Origin: Treponema sp. UBA1240 | GTDB lineage: Bacteria; Spirochaetota; Spirochaetia; Treponematales; Treponemataceae | Assembly (NCBI GenBank): GCA_002308875.1 | Contig: DBWK01000092.1 | Coordinates: 14,806-55,968, forward strand | Length of the DNA: 41,163 nt | Direction: 5' to 3' | Shown here: positions 25,694 through 33,813 of the stretch, piece by piece | How the letters are laid out: every line of letters begins with the position of its first letter | Position numbering within the stretch: the stretch's first letter is position 1 | Translations under genes and position numbers: made by a program | The notes under the pieces: generated by a model | The model's input: only the letters and a program-made list of their open reading frames with translations | What the model was told of the DNA's origin: nothing | Databases searched by the model: none

Positions 25694-27169
25694 ATGAAAC
25701 AATTCATGGACAAAAACTTTCTTCTTACTACAAAAACAGCTCAAAAACTTTTTCATAAAACTGCAAAGAACCTGCCTATTTTTGACTATCACTGTCACCT
25801 TGATCCCAAGGAAATAGCGGAGAATAAAAAATTTTCAAACCTTACAGAAATATGGCTCGGAGGAGATCATTACAAATGGCGGCAGATGCGGGCGGCTGGC
25901 TTTTCTGAAGCCATAATAACAGGAAAAGCGGATGATTACGACAAGTTCCTGGCTTGGGCCGAAACACTCGCAAATTCAATAGGAAATCCGCTTTATCATT
26001 GGACACATCTTGAATTGCAGCGGTATTTCGGTATTTACGAACCGCTGACACTCCAAACCGCCCCGGAAATATGGAACAAAGCGAACCGAATACTTCAAAC
26101 AGAAGAACTGTCCATAAAAGGCATTTTTGAAAAATTCAACATATATGCGGTAGGAACGACAGATGATCCTGCGGATTCTCTTGAATGGCACAGGCAGATA
26201 GCGGCAGGTACGGCAAAAATCGGCAAAATAAAAACAAAGGTTTTGCCGTCTTTCCGCCCTGACAACGCACTTACCATTGAAAAAAGCACTTTTTCCGCAT
26301 ACATCCGCAGACTGGAATCTGTCTGTAACAAAAAGATTCTTTCCGTCACAGACCTTACGGCAGCACTTAAAGACCGTCTTGATTTTTTTATTGAAAACGG
26401 CTGCAAGGTTTCGGATCATGCGTTCGATTTTCCGCCGTTCGCCTTCCTGCATAGCGATTCCACCAAGAACCTAAAAGCTCTGAACGATGTTTTCAAAAAA
26501 GCTTTGAACAACGAACCTGTTTCGGATTTGGAAGCCGAAGCATACAAAACATACCTGCTTGCAGAGCTTGCAAACGCATACTCACAGCGCAACATTGCAA
26601 TGCAGCTGCATCTTTCGGTAATCCGCGACACCAATAAAAATGCATTTAAAGCTTTAGGAGCAAATACAGGCTTTGATGCTGTACATGATTATCAGATTAC
26701 AGAAAAACTTGCAAATCTTCTCAGCTACATGAGCAGGGAAAGCAGCCTGCCAAAAACAATTTTATACTCACTGAATCCCAAAGACTATTATCCTCTTGCA
26801 ACCATAGCGGGTGCTTTTCAGGGCGACAGCGCAGAAACGGAAAAACTCCCTGCAAATAAAAAAACAACGGCAGGAAAGATTCAGTTAGGGGCCGCCTGGT
26901 GGTTTTTGGACAATAAGGACGGGATTCGTGATCAACTGAAAACGCTTGGAAATCTCGGAATGTTAAGCAGTTTTATCGGAATGCTTACAGACAGCCGCAG
27001 TTTTTTGTCCTATCCCCGGCACGAGTATTTCAGGCGCATTCTGTGCGGACTTATCGGCGAATGGGTTGAAAACGGCGAATTTCCCAACAACATGGAAAAA
27101 CTTTCTGAAATAGTAAAAAATATTTCGTTTTACAACGCAAAAGCATATTTTGAAAATCAAGCAACTTGA
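25694..27169 (+). CDS. uxaC: Glucuronate (uronate) isomerase
   Basis: 491 residues. Converts D-glucuronate to D-fructuronate and D-galacturonate to D-tagaturonate, the entry to hexuronate catabolism. Family features: the N-terminal IFDYHCHLDPKEIAEN (about 29-44, metal-binding His-x-His), IWLGGDHYKWRQMRAAG, YAVGTTDDPADSLEWH, RNIAMQLHLSVIRDTN, and the C-terminal GMLTDSRSFLSYPRHEYFRRIL. Length is normal. It is the only sugar-acid gene in the window, so the rest of the pathway is elsewhere. A -10-like TATAGT (25668-25673) lies 20 nt upstream, but no good -35 or Shine-Dalgarno is seen. It diverges from deaD and is followed by the amino-acid ABC operon, which has its own promoter overlapping the uxaC stop. 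Confidence 0.95.
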   Translation: MKQFMDKNFLLTTKTAQKLFHKTAKNLPIFDYHCHLDPKEIAENKKFSNLTEIWLGGDHYKWRQMRAAGFSEAIITGKADDYDKFLAWAETLANSIGNPLYHWTHLELQRYFGIYEPLTLQTAPEIWNKANRILQTEELSIKGIFEKFNIYAVGTTDDPADSLEWHRQIAAGTAKIGKIKTKVLPSFRPDNALTIEKSTFSAYIRRLESVCNKKILSVTDLTAALKDRLDFFIENGCKVSDHAFDFPPFAFLHSDSTKNLKALNDVFKKALNNEPVSDLEAEAYKTYLLAELANAYSQRNIAMQLHLSVIRDTNKNAFKALGANTGFDAVHDYQITEKLANLLSYMSRESSLPKTILYSLNPKDYYPLATIAGAFQGDSAETEKLPANKKTTAGKIQLGAAWWFLDNKDGIRDQLKTLGNLGMLSSFIGMLTDSRSFLSYPRHEYFRRILCGLIGEWVENGEFPNNMEKLSEIVKNISFYNAKAYFENQAT

Positions 27170-27194
27170 TAGATTAAGGTTTTTACCTTATTAT
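27166..27194 (+). promoter_or_regulatory. Predicted promoter of the amino-acid ABC operon with an internal palindrome
   Basis: TTGATA (27166-27171), 17-nt spacer, TATTAT (27189-27194). TAAGGT TTTT ACCTTA (27175-27190) is a perfect 6-bp inverted repeat filling the spacer, a typical place for a repressor operator. It could also be a small stem after the uxaC stop. Confidence 0.5.
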
Positions 27195-27222
27195 AAAATG
27201 TAATTTAAATTGGAGGATAATT

Positions 27223-27984
27223 ATGAAAAAATTACTTTTATCAATTTTAGCAGTTCTTATGCTTTTCAGTGTAGTTTCATGCAAAAAACAGTCAAAAACT
27301 TCAGACGGAAAAGTATGGATTATTGCTACAGATACTGTTTTCAGACCGTTTGAATATACGAATGAAAAAAACGAATTTGTCGGTATTGACGTAGACATTC
27401 TTGCGGCAATAGCAGAAGACCAGGGCTTTAAGTATGATTTGCAGTCACTCGGTTGGGATGCAGCGGTTGCAGCAGTTCAGGTAGGACAGGCAGACGGACT
27501 TATTGCAGGTGCAACAATCAAACAGTCACGCATTGAATCAGGCTGGATTTTTTCTGACGGATACTATAACGCAACACAAACTTTTGCAGTTGCAAAAGAC
27601 AGTTCTATCAAAACTTTTGCCGACCTTAAGGGTAAAAACGTAGCTGTTAAAAACGGAACCGCAGGCGCAGATTTTGCAAACAGCCTCAAAGACAAATACG
27701 GCTTTACTATTACTGTTTTTGAAGACTCACCGACCATGTATCAGGACGTTGTTCTCGGAAACAGTGCCGCTTGCTGCGAAGATACACCTATTATGGCTGA
27801 CAATATCAAATCAGCAGGTCTTGGACTTAAAATTCCTGCCGGAATGGAAAGCGAAGGTGCTCCTTACGGTTTTGCGATTATGAACGAAAACAACAGAGCA
27901 CTTTTGGATATGTTCAACACAGGTCTTAAAAACATAAAGGCAAACGGCAAATATCAGAAGATTCTGGACAAATATCTTAAATAA
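27223..27984 (+). CDS. Polar amino-acid ABC transporter substrate-binding lipoprotein
   Basis: 253 residues. The signal peptide ends in a lipobox (FSVVSC, Cys20), so it is anchored in the inner membrane facing the periplasm. The mature part is a family 3 solute-binding protein: WIIATDTVFRPFEYTNEKNEFVGIDVDI is the ligand-binding N-lobe start, split here by family blocks, followed by GLIAGATIKQSR, the hinge-side KTFADLKGKNVAVKNGTAG and a C-terminal KIPAGMESEGAPYGFAIM. The class binds glutamine, other polar amino acids or cystine; the ligand cannot be told. A strong GGAGG precedes the ATG. It is first in an operon with the permease, ATPase and a kinase-like gene, and is separated from the permease by a stable stem-loop. 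Confidence 0.9.
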   Translation: MKKLLLSILAVLMLFSVVSCKKQSKTSDGKVWIIATDTVFRPFEYTNEKNEFVGIDVDILAAIAEDQGFKYDLQSLGWDAAVAAVQVGQADGLIAGATIKQSRIESGWIFSDGYYNATQTFAVAKDSSIKTFADLKGKNVAVKNGTAGADFANSLKDKYGFTITVFEDSPTMYQDVVLGNSAACCEDTPIMADNIKSAGLGLKIPAGMESEGAPYGFAIMNENNRALLDMFNTGLKNIKANGKYQKILDKYLK

Positions 27985-27991
27985 ATTTTTA

Positions 27992-28023
27992 CCGCCTGAG
28001 TACAATTTTCCGTATTCAGGCGG
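27992..28023 (+). terminator. Stem-loop between binding protein and permease genes
   Basis: CCGCCTGAGTAC and GTATTCAGGCGG form a 12-bp stem (one G-U) around an 8-nt loop. Only a short T run follows, so it may be a partial terminator or a 3' stabiliser that keeps binding-protein mRNA more abundant than the permease part. Confidence 0.7.
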
Positions 28024-28053
28024 AATTTTCACCGAACGCAAGGAATTCAACGA

Positions 28054-28725
28054 ATGATTTCTATATTACAAACATATTCACTTATGCTGTTGCGCTCTCT
28101 GGGCAATACAATGCTGCTTACATTGCTTGCCCTGCTTTTTGCAATGGTTATAGGTTTGATTTTTGCGCTTTGCAACGTAAGCCGTATAAAAGTGCTTAAC
28201 ATAATCGGAACGGTCTATGTAGATGCCATTCGTGGAGTTCCTCTTATCGTACTTGCTTATTTTATTTACTTTGGCGTTCCGCAGGCAATAAAAATGATGG
28301 GCGTGAACACATTCAAGCTGCCGGCACTTCAGGCGGGAACAATCGCCCTTTCAATGAACTGCGGTGCATATATGGCAGAAATAATCCGGGCAGGAATCCA
28401 AAGCATAGACAAAGGACAGATGGAAGCCGCAAGAAGTCTCGGTCTCACATACGGCACAAGCATGAAGAATGTTATCCTGCCGCAGGCTTTTAAGGTTATG
28501 ATTCCCTCAATAATCAACCAATTCATAATAACACTGAAAGACACATCTATTCTTGCCGTAATAGGTTACCCGGAACTTACAAACATGGGAAAAACCATTT
28601 CGGGCAATACGTTCAAAAGTCTGCAAACATGGGCAATCGTAGGCATAATGTATATGATTGTAATTGTTACACTGAGCAGAATCGCAAAAAAAATTGAACA
28701 TAAAATAAATATCGAAAACAAATAA
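28054..28725 (+). CDS. Polar amino-acid ABC transporter permease
   Basis: 223 residues, about five membrane helices. The His/Glu/Gln/Arg permease family is shown by GNTMLLTLLALLFAMVIGL near the N-terminus, IRGVPLIVLAYFIYFGVP, NCGAYMAEIIRAGIQSIDKGQMEAARSLGLT (the ATPase-coupling EAA loop, given here as consecutive blocks) and VMIPSIINQFIITLKDTSILAVIG. It probably forms a homodimeric channel, as only one permease gene is present. AAGGA lies upstream of the ATG. It is followed after 16 bp by its ATPase. Confidence 0.92.
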   Translation: MISILQTYSLMLLRSLGNTMLLTLLALLFAMVIGLIFALCNVSRIKVLNIIGTVYVDAIRGVPLIVLAYFIYFGVPQAIKMMGVNTFKLPALQAGTIALSMNCGAYMAEIIRAGIQSIDKGQMEAARSLGLTYGTSMKNVILPQAFKVMIPSIINQFIITLKDTSILAVIGYPELTNMGKTISGNTFKSLQTWAIVGIMYMIVIVTLSRIAKKIEHKINIENK

Positions 28726-28741
28726 GCTGAGGAATAAGAAT

Positions 28742-29479
28742 ATGGAAAAAACAGTAAAAATACATGTAGAAAACCTTAAAAAGAATTTCGGTTCTCTCGA
28801 AGTTTTAAAAGATATAAACATTGACGTATACGAAGGCGAGGTAATCGTTGTTATCGGTCCTTCAGGAAGCGGCAAATCAACGTTTCTGCGCTGTCTTAAC
28901 AAACTTGAGAACAGCACGGCAGGCAAAATTATCATAAACAATACGGATATAAACAACAAACACGAGAACATAAACAAAATCCGAGAGAACATAGGAATGG
29001 TATTCCAACACTTTAATCTGTTCCCAAATATGACCGTCATTGAAAACATAATGCTTGCGCCTGTAAAACTGAAAAAAATGACAAAAGAAGAAGCACATGA
29101 ACAGGGAATGAAGCTTTTAACACGAGTCGGACTTGAATCAAAAGCGGAAGCATATCCTCAGCAGCTTTCGGGCGGACAAAAACAAAGGGTCGCCATTGCA
29201 AGGGCTTTGGCTATGAATCCGTCCATAATGCTTTTTGATGAACCAACATCCGCCCTCGACCCCGAAATGGTAGGCGAAGTTCTACAGGTAATGAAGGAAC
29301 TGGCAAAAGGCGGAATTACAATGGTTGTAGTTACGCACGAAATGGGCTTTGCAAGAGAAGTTGCAGACAGAATCATTTTCATGGACGGCGGATACATTAT
29401 CGAAGAAGGAACGCCGGAAGAACTTCTGTTGCATCCAAAACAGGAACGTACTATCTCATTCTTGAACAAAGTACTGTAG
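28742..29479 (+). CDS. Polar amino-acid ABC transporter ATPase
   Basis: 245 residues. Walker A is GPSGSGKST (about 39-47), the Q-loop is MVFQHFNLFPNMT, the signature is LSGGQKQRVAIARAL, Walker B is IMLFDEPTSALDPE, and the H-loop is MVVVTHEMGFA. All are those of the GlnQ/HisP subfamily. GAGGAA lies before the ATG. It powers the importer made with the two genes upstream and is intact. Confidence 0.94.
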   Translation: MEKTVKIHVENLKKNFGSLEVLKDINIDVYEGEVIVVIGPSGSGKSTFLRCLNKLENSTAGKIIINNTDINNKHENINKIRENIGMVFQHFNLFPNMTVIENIMLAPVKLKKMTKEEAHEQGMKLLTRVGLESKAEAYPQQLSGGQKQRVAIARALAMNPSIMLFDEPTSALDPEMVGEVLQVMKELAKGGITMVVVTHEMGFAREVADRIIFMDGGYIIEEGTPEELLLHPKQERTISFLNKVL

Positions 29480-29496
29480 CAAAAAGGAGTTTCCGT

Positions 29497-30081
29497 TTGA
29501 AAAAAATCATTACAATAAGCAGAGAATTCGGTGCAGGCGGCGGTGAAATAGGAAAGCGGATAGCAGAAACACTCGGCTATCATTACGCGGACAAAGAACT
29601 AATTATCAATGCAGCCCGCGCAACAAACGCAAGTCCGCAAACTCTTATAAACATGGACGAAAAAGCTCCTGTAATATTCGGCTTTACGCAGAGCCTGTTC
29701 GATTTGTACAACGCACCACTTGAAGAACGCTTTTATGAATCGCAGAAAAAAATCATAAAACAGATAGCCGAAGCCGGCAACTGCGTTATAGTCGGAAGAA
29801 ACGCAAACAGCATACTTTCTGAATATGACAACACACTTCATATCTTTATTCATGCAGCGGATTACTGGAGGCTTCAGCGACTTAAGGCGGAAAAAATGCC
29901 CGATGAATCCGAGTCAAAAATCGCGGAACACATCAAAAGCGTTGACAAAGCCAGACGCAAATACTGTTCATACTTTACAAACAAAGATTTTGGCAATGCG
30001 GATAATTACGACCTTTGTCTGTGTTCTTCCAAACTCGGTATAGACCAGTGCGTAAAAATTATTCTGGATTGCTGCAAATAA
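29497..30081 (+). CDS. Cytidylate-kinase-like family protein
   Basis: 194 residues, cytoplasmic. It opens with ITISREFGAGGGEIGKRIAE, the glycine-rich nucleotide-binding loop typical of the cytidylate kinase-like family, followed by LGYHYADKELI, CVIVGRNANSIL and VDKARRKYCSYFTNKDFGNADNY, all characteristic blocks. Unlike true Cmk it lacks a standard GxxGxGK P-loop, and its substrate is unknown. The start is TTG, set by AAGGAG seven nt upstream; it follows the ATPase stop by 17 bp, so it is in the operon. A link to amino-acid uptake is only positional. Confidence 0.82.
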   Translation: MKKIITISREFGAGGGEIGKRIAETLGYHYADKELIINAARATNASPQTLINMDEKAPVIFGFTQSLFDLYNAPLEERFYESQKKIIKQIAEAGNCVIVGRNANSILSEYDNTLHIFIHAADYWRLQRLKAEKMPDESESKIAEHIKSVDKARRKYCSYFTNKDFGNADNYDLCLCSSKLGIDQCVKIILDCCK

Positions 30082-30111
30082 GCCTAAAATCTCCAAAAAT
30101 ATTATTTTCAG

Positions 30112-30139
30112 TTGCAATATAATAATTCTGTGCTATAAT
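30112..30139 (+). promoter_or_regulatory. Predicted cheX promoter giving a leaderless mRNA
   Basis: TTGCAA (30112-30117), 16-nt spacer, TATAAT (30134-30139), then 7 nt to the ATG at 30147. No Shine-Dalgarno. The -10 is perfect. Confidence 0.62.
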
Positions 30140-30146
30140 TCGAGTT

Positions 30147-30608
30147 ATGAACGCAAAGATAATAAACCCGTTTTTATCTGCCGGACTCAGTACATTTGAG
30201 AGTATGTTTTCAATTGCTCCCACAAACAAAGAACCATATCTTTTGCAAGTTGATATGGGACATCCGTGGGAAATTTCAGGTCTTTTGGGCATAACAGGAG
30301 ATTACAACGGAATTGTTGCTTTCAGACTGCATAAAATCCTATCACTCAAAATGCTTGAACTTTCAGGAATGACTGTTGCAAACAAAGACGAACAGGAAGA
30401 AATGGCTACAGGTCTTGTAAGTGAATTTACAAACATCATTGCAGGAAACGCAGTTTCTATGATTCCTGACGTTAATCTCAAGGTTTCACCGCCGGTCACA
30501 GTTTCGGGCAGAAACCACGTAATTTCATGGCCGCGTAACTACCCCGTCATTGCAATTCCGTTCGTAACAAAGCACGGACCGTTTGAAGTAGACGTTTGCT
30601 TTAAGTAG
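30147..30608 (+). CDS. cheX: CheX-like chemotaxis phosphatase
   Basis: 153 residues. It matches the CheC/CheX/FliY fold: a repeated alpha-beta domain with the phosphatase motif SEFTNIIAGNAV, where Glu93 and Asn96 are the expected CheY-P-attacking residues and GN follows at 100-101, then a Pro-containing partner segment (KVSPPVTVSG). CheX dephosphorylates CheY-P in spirochaetes. Here it stands alone, not in a che operon, so it may serve another receiver, for example that of the hybrid kinase 7 kb upstream (a guess). Its last 8 bp overlap the convergent GGDEF-EAL gene. Lack of a Shine-Dalgarno and the promoter position predict a leaderless mRNA. Confidence 0.87.
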   Translation: MNAKIINPFLSAGLSTFESMFSIAPTNKEPYLLQVDMGHPWEISGLLGITGDYNGIVAFRLHKILSLKMLELSGMTVANKDEQEEMATGLVSEFTNIIAGNAVSMIPDVNLKVSPPVTVSGRNHVISWPRNYPVIAIPFVTKHGPFEVDVCFK

Positions 30609-32841
30609 CGGATTTTTTGTTCGATTCAAGATAGCGGTTTTCATCCATAAAAGCGAATACTCTTGCCGGATACATAGGCATCGACTGATAAAATCCTTGT
30701 ATATAATCAGCATCAAGAGATTTTACGGCATCAAGTGTTTGCTGCGATTCAATTCCTTCAATCACAATCCGCAGATTAAAATTCCTGCATATATCAACAA
30801 CGGATTTTATAAGCATATTGTGCTGAGGCGATGTTATCATCTTTACAATAAGTTTTTTATCGATTTTTATGGAATCAACGGGCAACTCCGATAAATAATT
30901 CAAACCGCTGTAAACTGAACCAAAATTGTCAAGCGTCAGATGAAAACCCTGCTTTTTTAGGAAATTCAGCTTTTCAAGAACTGTTTCAAATGAATACAAT
31001 TTTGAATCTTCGGTAACTTCAAACGCAAAAAACGAAAAAGGAACTTCAGATTCTTCTATAATCGCAGGAAGCGTTTTGTCAAAATCATGCTGCAAAAGCT
31101 GAATAATCGACAAATTTATGGAAATCAATTCAATGTCGGAATTGCGTTTTCGCAGTTCCTTGGCAAACTCGCAAACCTTTTTCAGTACTATTGCACCAAG
31201 CTTTGCAATTAATCCGTTTTCTTCCGCAATTTGTACGGCTTCCGCAGGATCTATCTTTATACGCTCATTTTTTATGCGCAGTAGAGCTTCCAACTGCGTA
31301 AATTTTTCCTGCTTTGTTGAATACACCGGCTGATATGCAACTTCTATGTTCTTTTCTGTTTTTATCGCATCAATTACAAATTCTTTTACCATTTTAGTAC
31401 GGCAAATCGCATCATTTATTATTTCATTGTACACAATACAAATATTTGCTTCCTGCAGCGATTTTGAATACTTAAGCGCCGTTTTGCAGTTTCTTAGTAA
31501 TTCCGATGACGTGGAGCCGTGATCAGGATAATCCGCCCTGCCGCTGTTCATTGTTACGGAAAAAGAACCGGTAGCAAGTTTTACGGGCTCAGAGAAAAAT
31601 TTCTTAAGTGTGTAGAGGATTTCTTCGGCTTTTGTTCCTTCCGCACCGTGCGAAAGCAGCAGGAACACATCACCGTCATAGCGGTATGTGGTACAATTCG
31701 GAATCGTCTCCATCATTTCGGCTGTTTTCCGCAGAATTATGTCGCCTGTTTTAGATGAAAACAATTCGTTAAACTGACCAAAGTCGACAATATCAACCAT
31801 AAAAATAGAAAAATCTTTTTCACCTTTTTTGATAAAACCCTCTATGTCACGTATACAGGCGCTGCGATTACCGATTCCCAAAAGCGGATCCGTAAATGCC
31901 ATTATTTCAAGGTTTTTTTGATAGGCTGCAACAGAAGCGAACGTTTCGTTCAAGGTATCCGCCAAAATCGCCAGAGGTTTGTTTTCGGAAGTCTCAAAAT
32001 TAGGAATAATTCCGTTTTTGTTTATCTGCAGACATTGTTCAGCCATTTTTTCAAGCGGCAGGTCAAGTCGTTTGTACAGATAAAAAAATATGGTGAACGA
32101 AAAAAGAACGATAAGGAACGTAACAACGGAAATAATTATAAAATAAGGCAGAATGCCTACTACAATTTCAGATTTATTCAATGAAAAAACAATATTCAAA
32201 TTAAACGAAGTAACATTTCTACTTACAAAAATTTTTTTTGCGGGCAAGTTCTGCCTTGCAACTTTGCCATATACCAAGTCCGCTTCATTTGAAAAAAGCA
32301 TCAAGTCCACAGATTTATAGTTGAATCGCGGCAAAAACTGCGTAAAAAACAAAGTTTCTAGTTGAACAACATAAAAGTTTGAATTTGCAGGCACAATAAT
32401 AAACGGCAAACAATCCTCGCCGTCAATTATCCCTATAAACTTGAGTTTTTGTTCCGTTTTTGAAAAATCCAGCTGATTCAGCAAAAGAGAAAGAATAAAC
32501 GGATCTGTGGAATCAGATTTTTTAAAACTTCCATCGGCTGAAAAACAAAAAATATTTTTAAGTACATATTTTTCACTCAGAATTTCTTTTACATCATAAT
32601 CCAAATTCTGTATTCTGCCGGAAAAAACGTTGTATTCTTCTGTAAGAATTGTTTCTATTTCGTCAGCAAAAAATCCGGCATTTGTGGTAAAAACATCTTC
32701 TTTTAACCGGTATTGTTCTATGTAAACAAAGTTAAAAAGAACAACAATCAGCACCACATACATTATAAAAACAAACAGCAGCCTTTTTACCGAAAAGAAC
32801 GAAAAAAACGAAGCGGTTTTGGATTTTTTTGTTTCGCTCAT
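30601..32841 (-). CDS. Membrane GGDEF-EAL protein with altered catalytic motifs in both domains
   Basis: 746 residues. Two membrane helices (about 19-41 and 229-256) flank a ~185-residue extracytoplasmic sensor region; a HAMP-like linker follows. The GGDEF domain (about 315-470) has DGDVF (389-393) in place of GG[DE]EF, so cyclase activity is unlikely. The EAL domain (about 485-735) keeps EAL (518-520), Asn576, Glu608, Lys659, Glu695 and Gln715, but DDFG reads DNFG, so one metal-binding Asp is Asn639. It may be a c-di-GMP sensor or a weak phosphodiesterase. The start overlaps the metA stop as ATGA, so it is translationally coupled to metA. The 3' end overlaps cheX on the other strand by 8 bp. 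Confidence 0.9.
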   Translation of the reverse strand: MSETKKSKTASFFSFFSVKRLLFVFIMYVVLIVVLFNFVYIEQYRLKEDVFTTNAGFFADEIETILTEEYNVFSGRIQNLDYDVKEILSEKYVLKNIFCFSADGSFKKSDSTDPFILSLLLNQLDFSKTEQKLKFIGIIDGEDCLPFIIVPANSNFYVVQLETLFFTQFLPRFNYKSVDLMLFSNEADLVYGKVARQNLPAKKIFVSRNVTSFNLNIVFSLNKSEIVVGILPYFIIISVVTFLIVLFSFTIFFYLYKRLDLPLEKMAEQCLQINKNGIIPNFETSENKPLAILADTLNETFASVAAYQKNLEIMAFTDPLLGIGNRSACIRDIEGFIKKGEKDFSIFMVDIVDFGQFNELFSSKTGDIILRKTAEMMETIPNCTTYRYDGDVFLLLSHGAEGTKAEEILYTLKKFFSEPVKLATGSFSVTMNSGRADYPDHGSTSSELLRNCKTALKYSKSLQEANICIVYNEIINDAICRTKMVKEFVIDAIKTEKNIEVAYQPVYSTKQEKFTQLEALLRIKNERIKIDPAEAVQIAEENGLIAKLGAIVLKKVCEFAKELRKRNSDIELISINLSIIQLLQHDFDKTLPAIIEESEVPFSFFAFEVTEDSKLYSFETVLEKLNFLKKQGFHLTLDNFGSVYSGLNYLSELPVDSIKIDKKLIVKMITSPQHNMLIKSVVDICRNFNLRIVIEGIESQQTLDAVKSLDADYIQGFYQSMPMYPARVFAFMDENRYLESNKKSAT

Positions 32842-33752
32842 ATTTTTTCAAGCTCGTAAGGAGTTTCCTGATAAACGTAATAGTTCAGCCAGTTTGAAAA
32901 AAACAGATGTGCATGACTGCGCCATGTTGAAACAGGACGGTTCTCAGGATTATCGCAGGGGAAATAATTTACAGGCATATCAATTTTTTTGTGCTGACTT
33001 ATATCTCTGAAATATTCGGCACCAAGTGTTTCCGTATCATATTCCAAGTGTCCGGTCATAAATATACGACGGTTATCCAGCGATTTTACAAGAAGGATAC
33101 CGGAATGCTCAGATTCGGCAAGAATCTGCAAATCATGATTTTTCAAAATATCTTCTTTATGCACTTCGGTATGCCGTGACTGTGGAGAAGGGAAACGGTC
33201 ATCAAAACCGCGCAGCAGCGGATCGTTCTTAACAACACGTTTGTGCTGAAAAACGCCGAACATTTTTTTATCAAGACTGTATTTGGGGATTCCATAATGA
33301 TAGTACAAACCGGCAAAAGCTCCCCAACAAATATACAGAGTACTGAAAACGTTTTTGGAAGCATAGTTCATTATGGTAGTAAGCTCTTCCCAGTAATCTA
33401 CCTGCTCAAAAGGAATCTGTTCAACAGGAGCCCCTGTTATTATCATACCGTCATATTTGTTTTTCAGTATTTCGGAAGATGGAATATAGAATTTTTCAAG
33501 GTGATCATTGCCGGTATTTTTAGATTCATGGCTTTCCATACGGACGAGAGAGATTTCAACCTGAAGCGGTGTATTTGCCAAAAGGCGCAAAAGCTGAGTT
33601 TCCGTAGCAACCTTAGTCGGCATGAGATTTACAATAGCAATTTTTAGAGGACGAATATCCTGTTTAACAGCCCTTTGTTCCGTCATAACAAAGATATTTT
33701 CAGCTTCGAGAATGGAACAGGCAGGCAAATCAGCTTGTACTTTTATAGGCAT
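32838..33752 (-). CDS. metA: Homoserine O-acetyltransferase, MetA family (predicted acetyl-CoA specificity)
   Basis: 304 residues. Activates homoserine for methionine synthesis. The catalytic Cys is C142 in ICWGAFAGL; the His-Glu pair is in GHLEYD. Residue 111 is Glu (ITGAPVEQ), where the E. coli succinyltransferase has Gly (GAPLG); in this family Glu at this position goes with acetyl-CoA use. So despite its usual annotation as succinyltransferase it is predicted to make O-acetylhomoserine. GAGG precedes the ATG. A promoter lies upstream, and the c-di-GMP-type gene follows with overlapping stop and start. No SAM riboswitch fits in the ~20-nt leader. Confidence 0.93.
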   Translation of the reverse strand: MPIKVQADLPACSILEAENIFVMTEQRAVKQDIRPLKIAIVNLMPTKVATETQLLRLLANTPLQVEISLVRMESHESKNTGNDHLEKFYIPSSEILKNKYDGMIITGAPVEQIPFEQVDYWEELTTIMNYASKNVFSTLYICWGAFAGLYYHYGIPKYSLDKKMFGVFQHKRVVKNDPLLRGFDDRFPSPQSRHTEVHKEDILKNHDLQILAESEHSGILLVKSLDNRRIFMTGHLEYDTETLGAEYFRDISQHKKIDMPVNYFPCDNPENRPVSTWRSHAHLFFSNWLNYYVYQETPYELEKI

Positions 33753-33774
33753 AAAATCCTCACATTTATTTGTT

Positions 33775-33803
33775 ATAATATAGAGTTAGCGCGTTTTTTT
33801 CAA
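33775..33803 (-). promoter_or_regulatory. Predicted metA promoter
   Basis: Minus-strand TTGAAA (33798-33803), 17-nt spacer, TATTAT (33775-33780). The leader is about 20 nt and holds the GAGG ribosome site. Confidence 0.55.
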
Positions 33804-33813
33804 CCAAAACAAA

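Noticed and set aside
25562..25798. N-terminal extension of the DEAD-box helicase frame
   Set aside because: It overlaps the start of uxaC, has no helicase-like sequence, and the conserved protein begins at MEELITFEDLGL (25561) or two codons earlier.
33753..33775. SAM riboswitch upstream of metA
   Set aside because: The predicted leader is only about 20 nt, too short for any known SAM riboswitch class.
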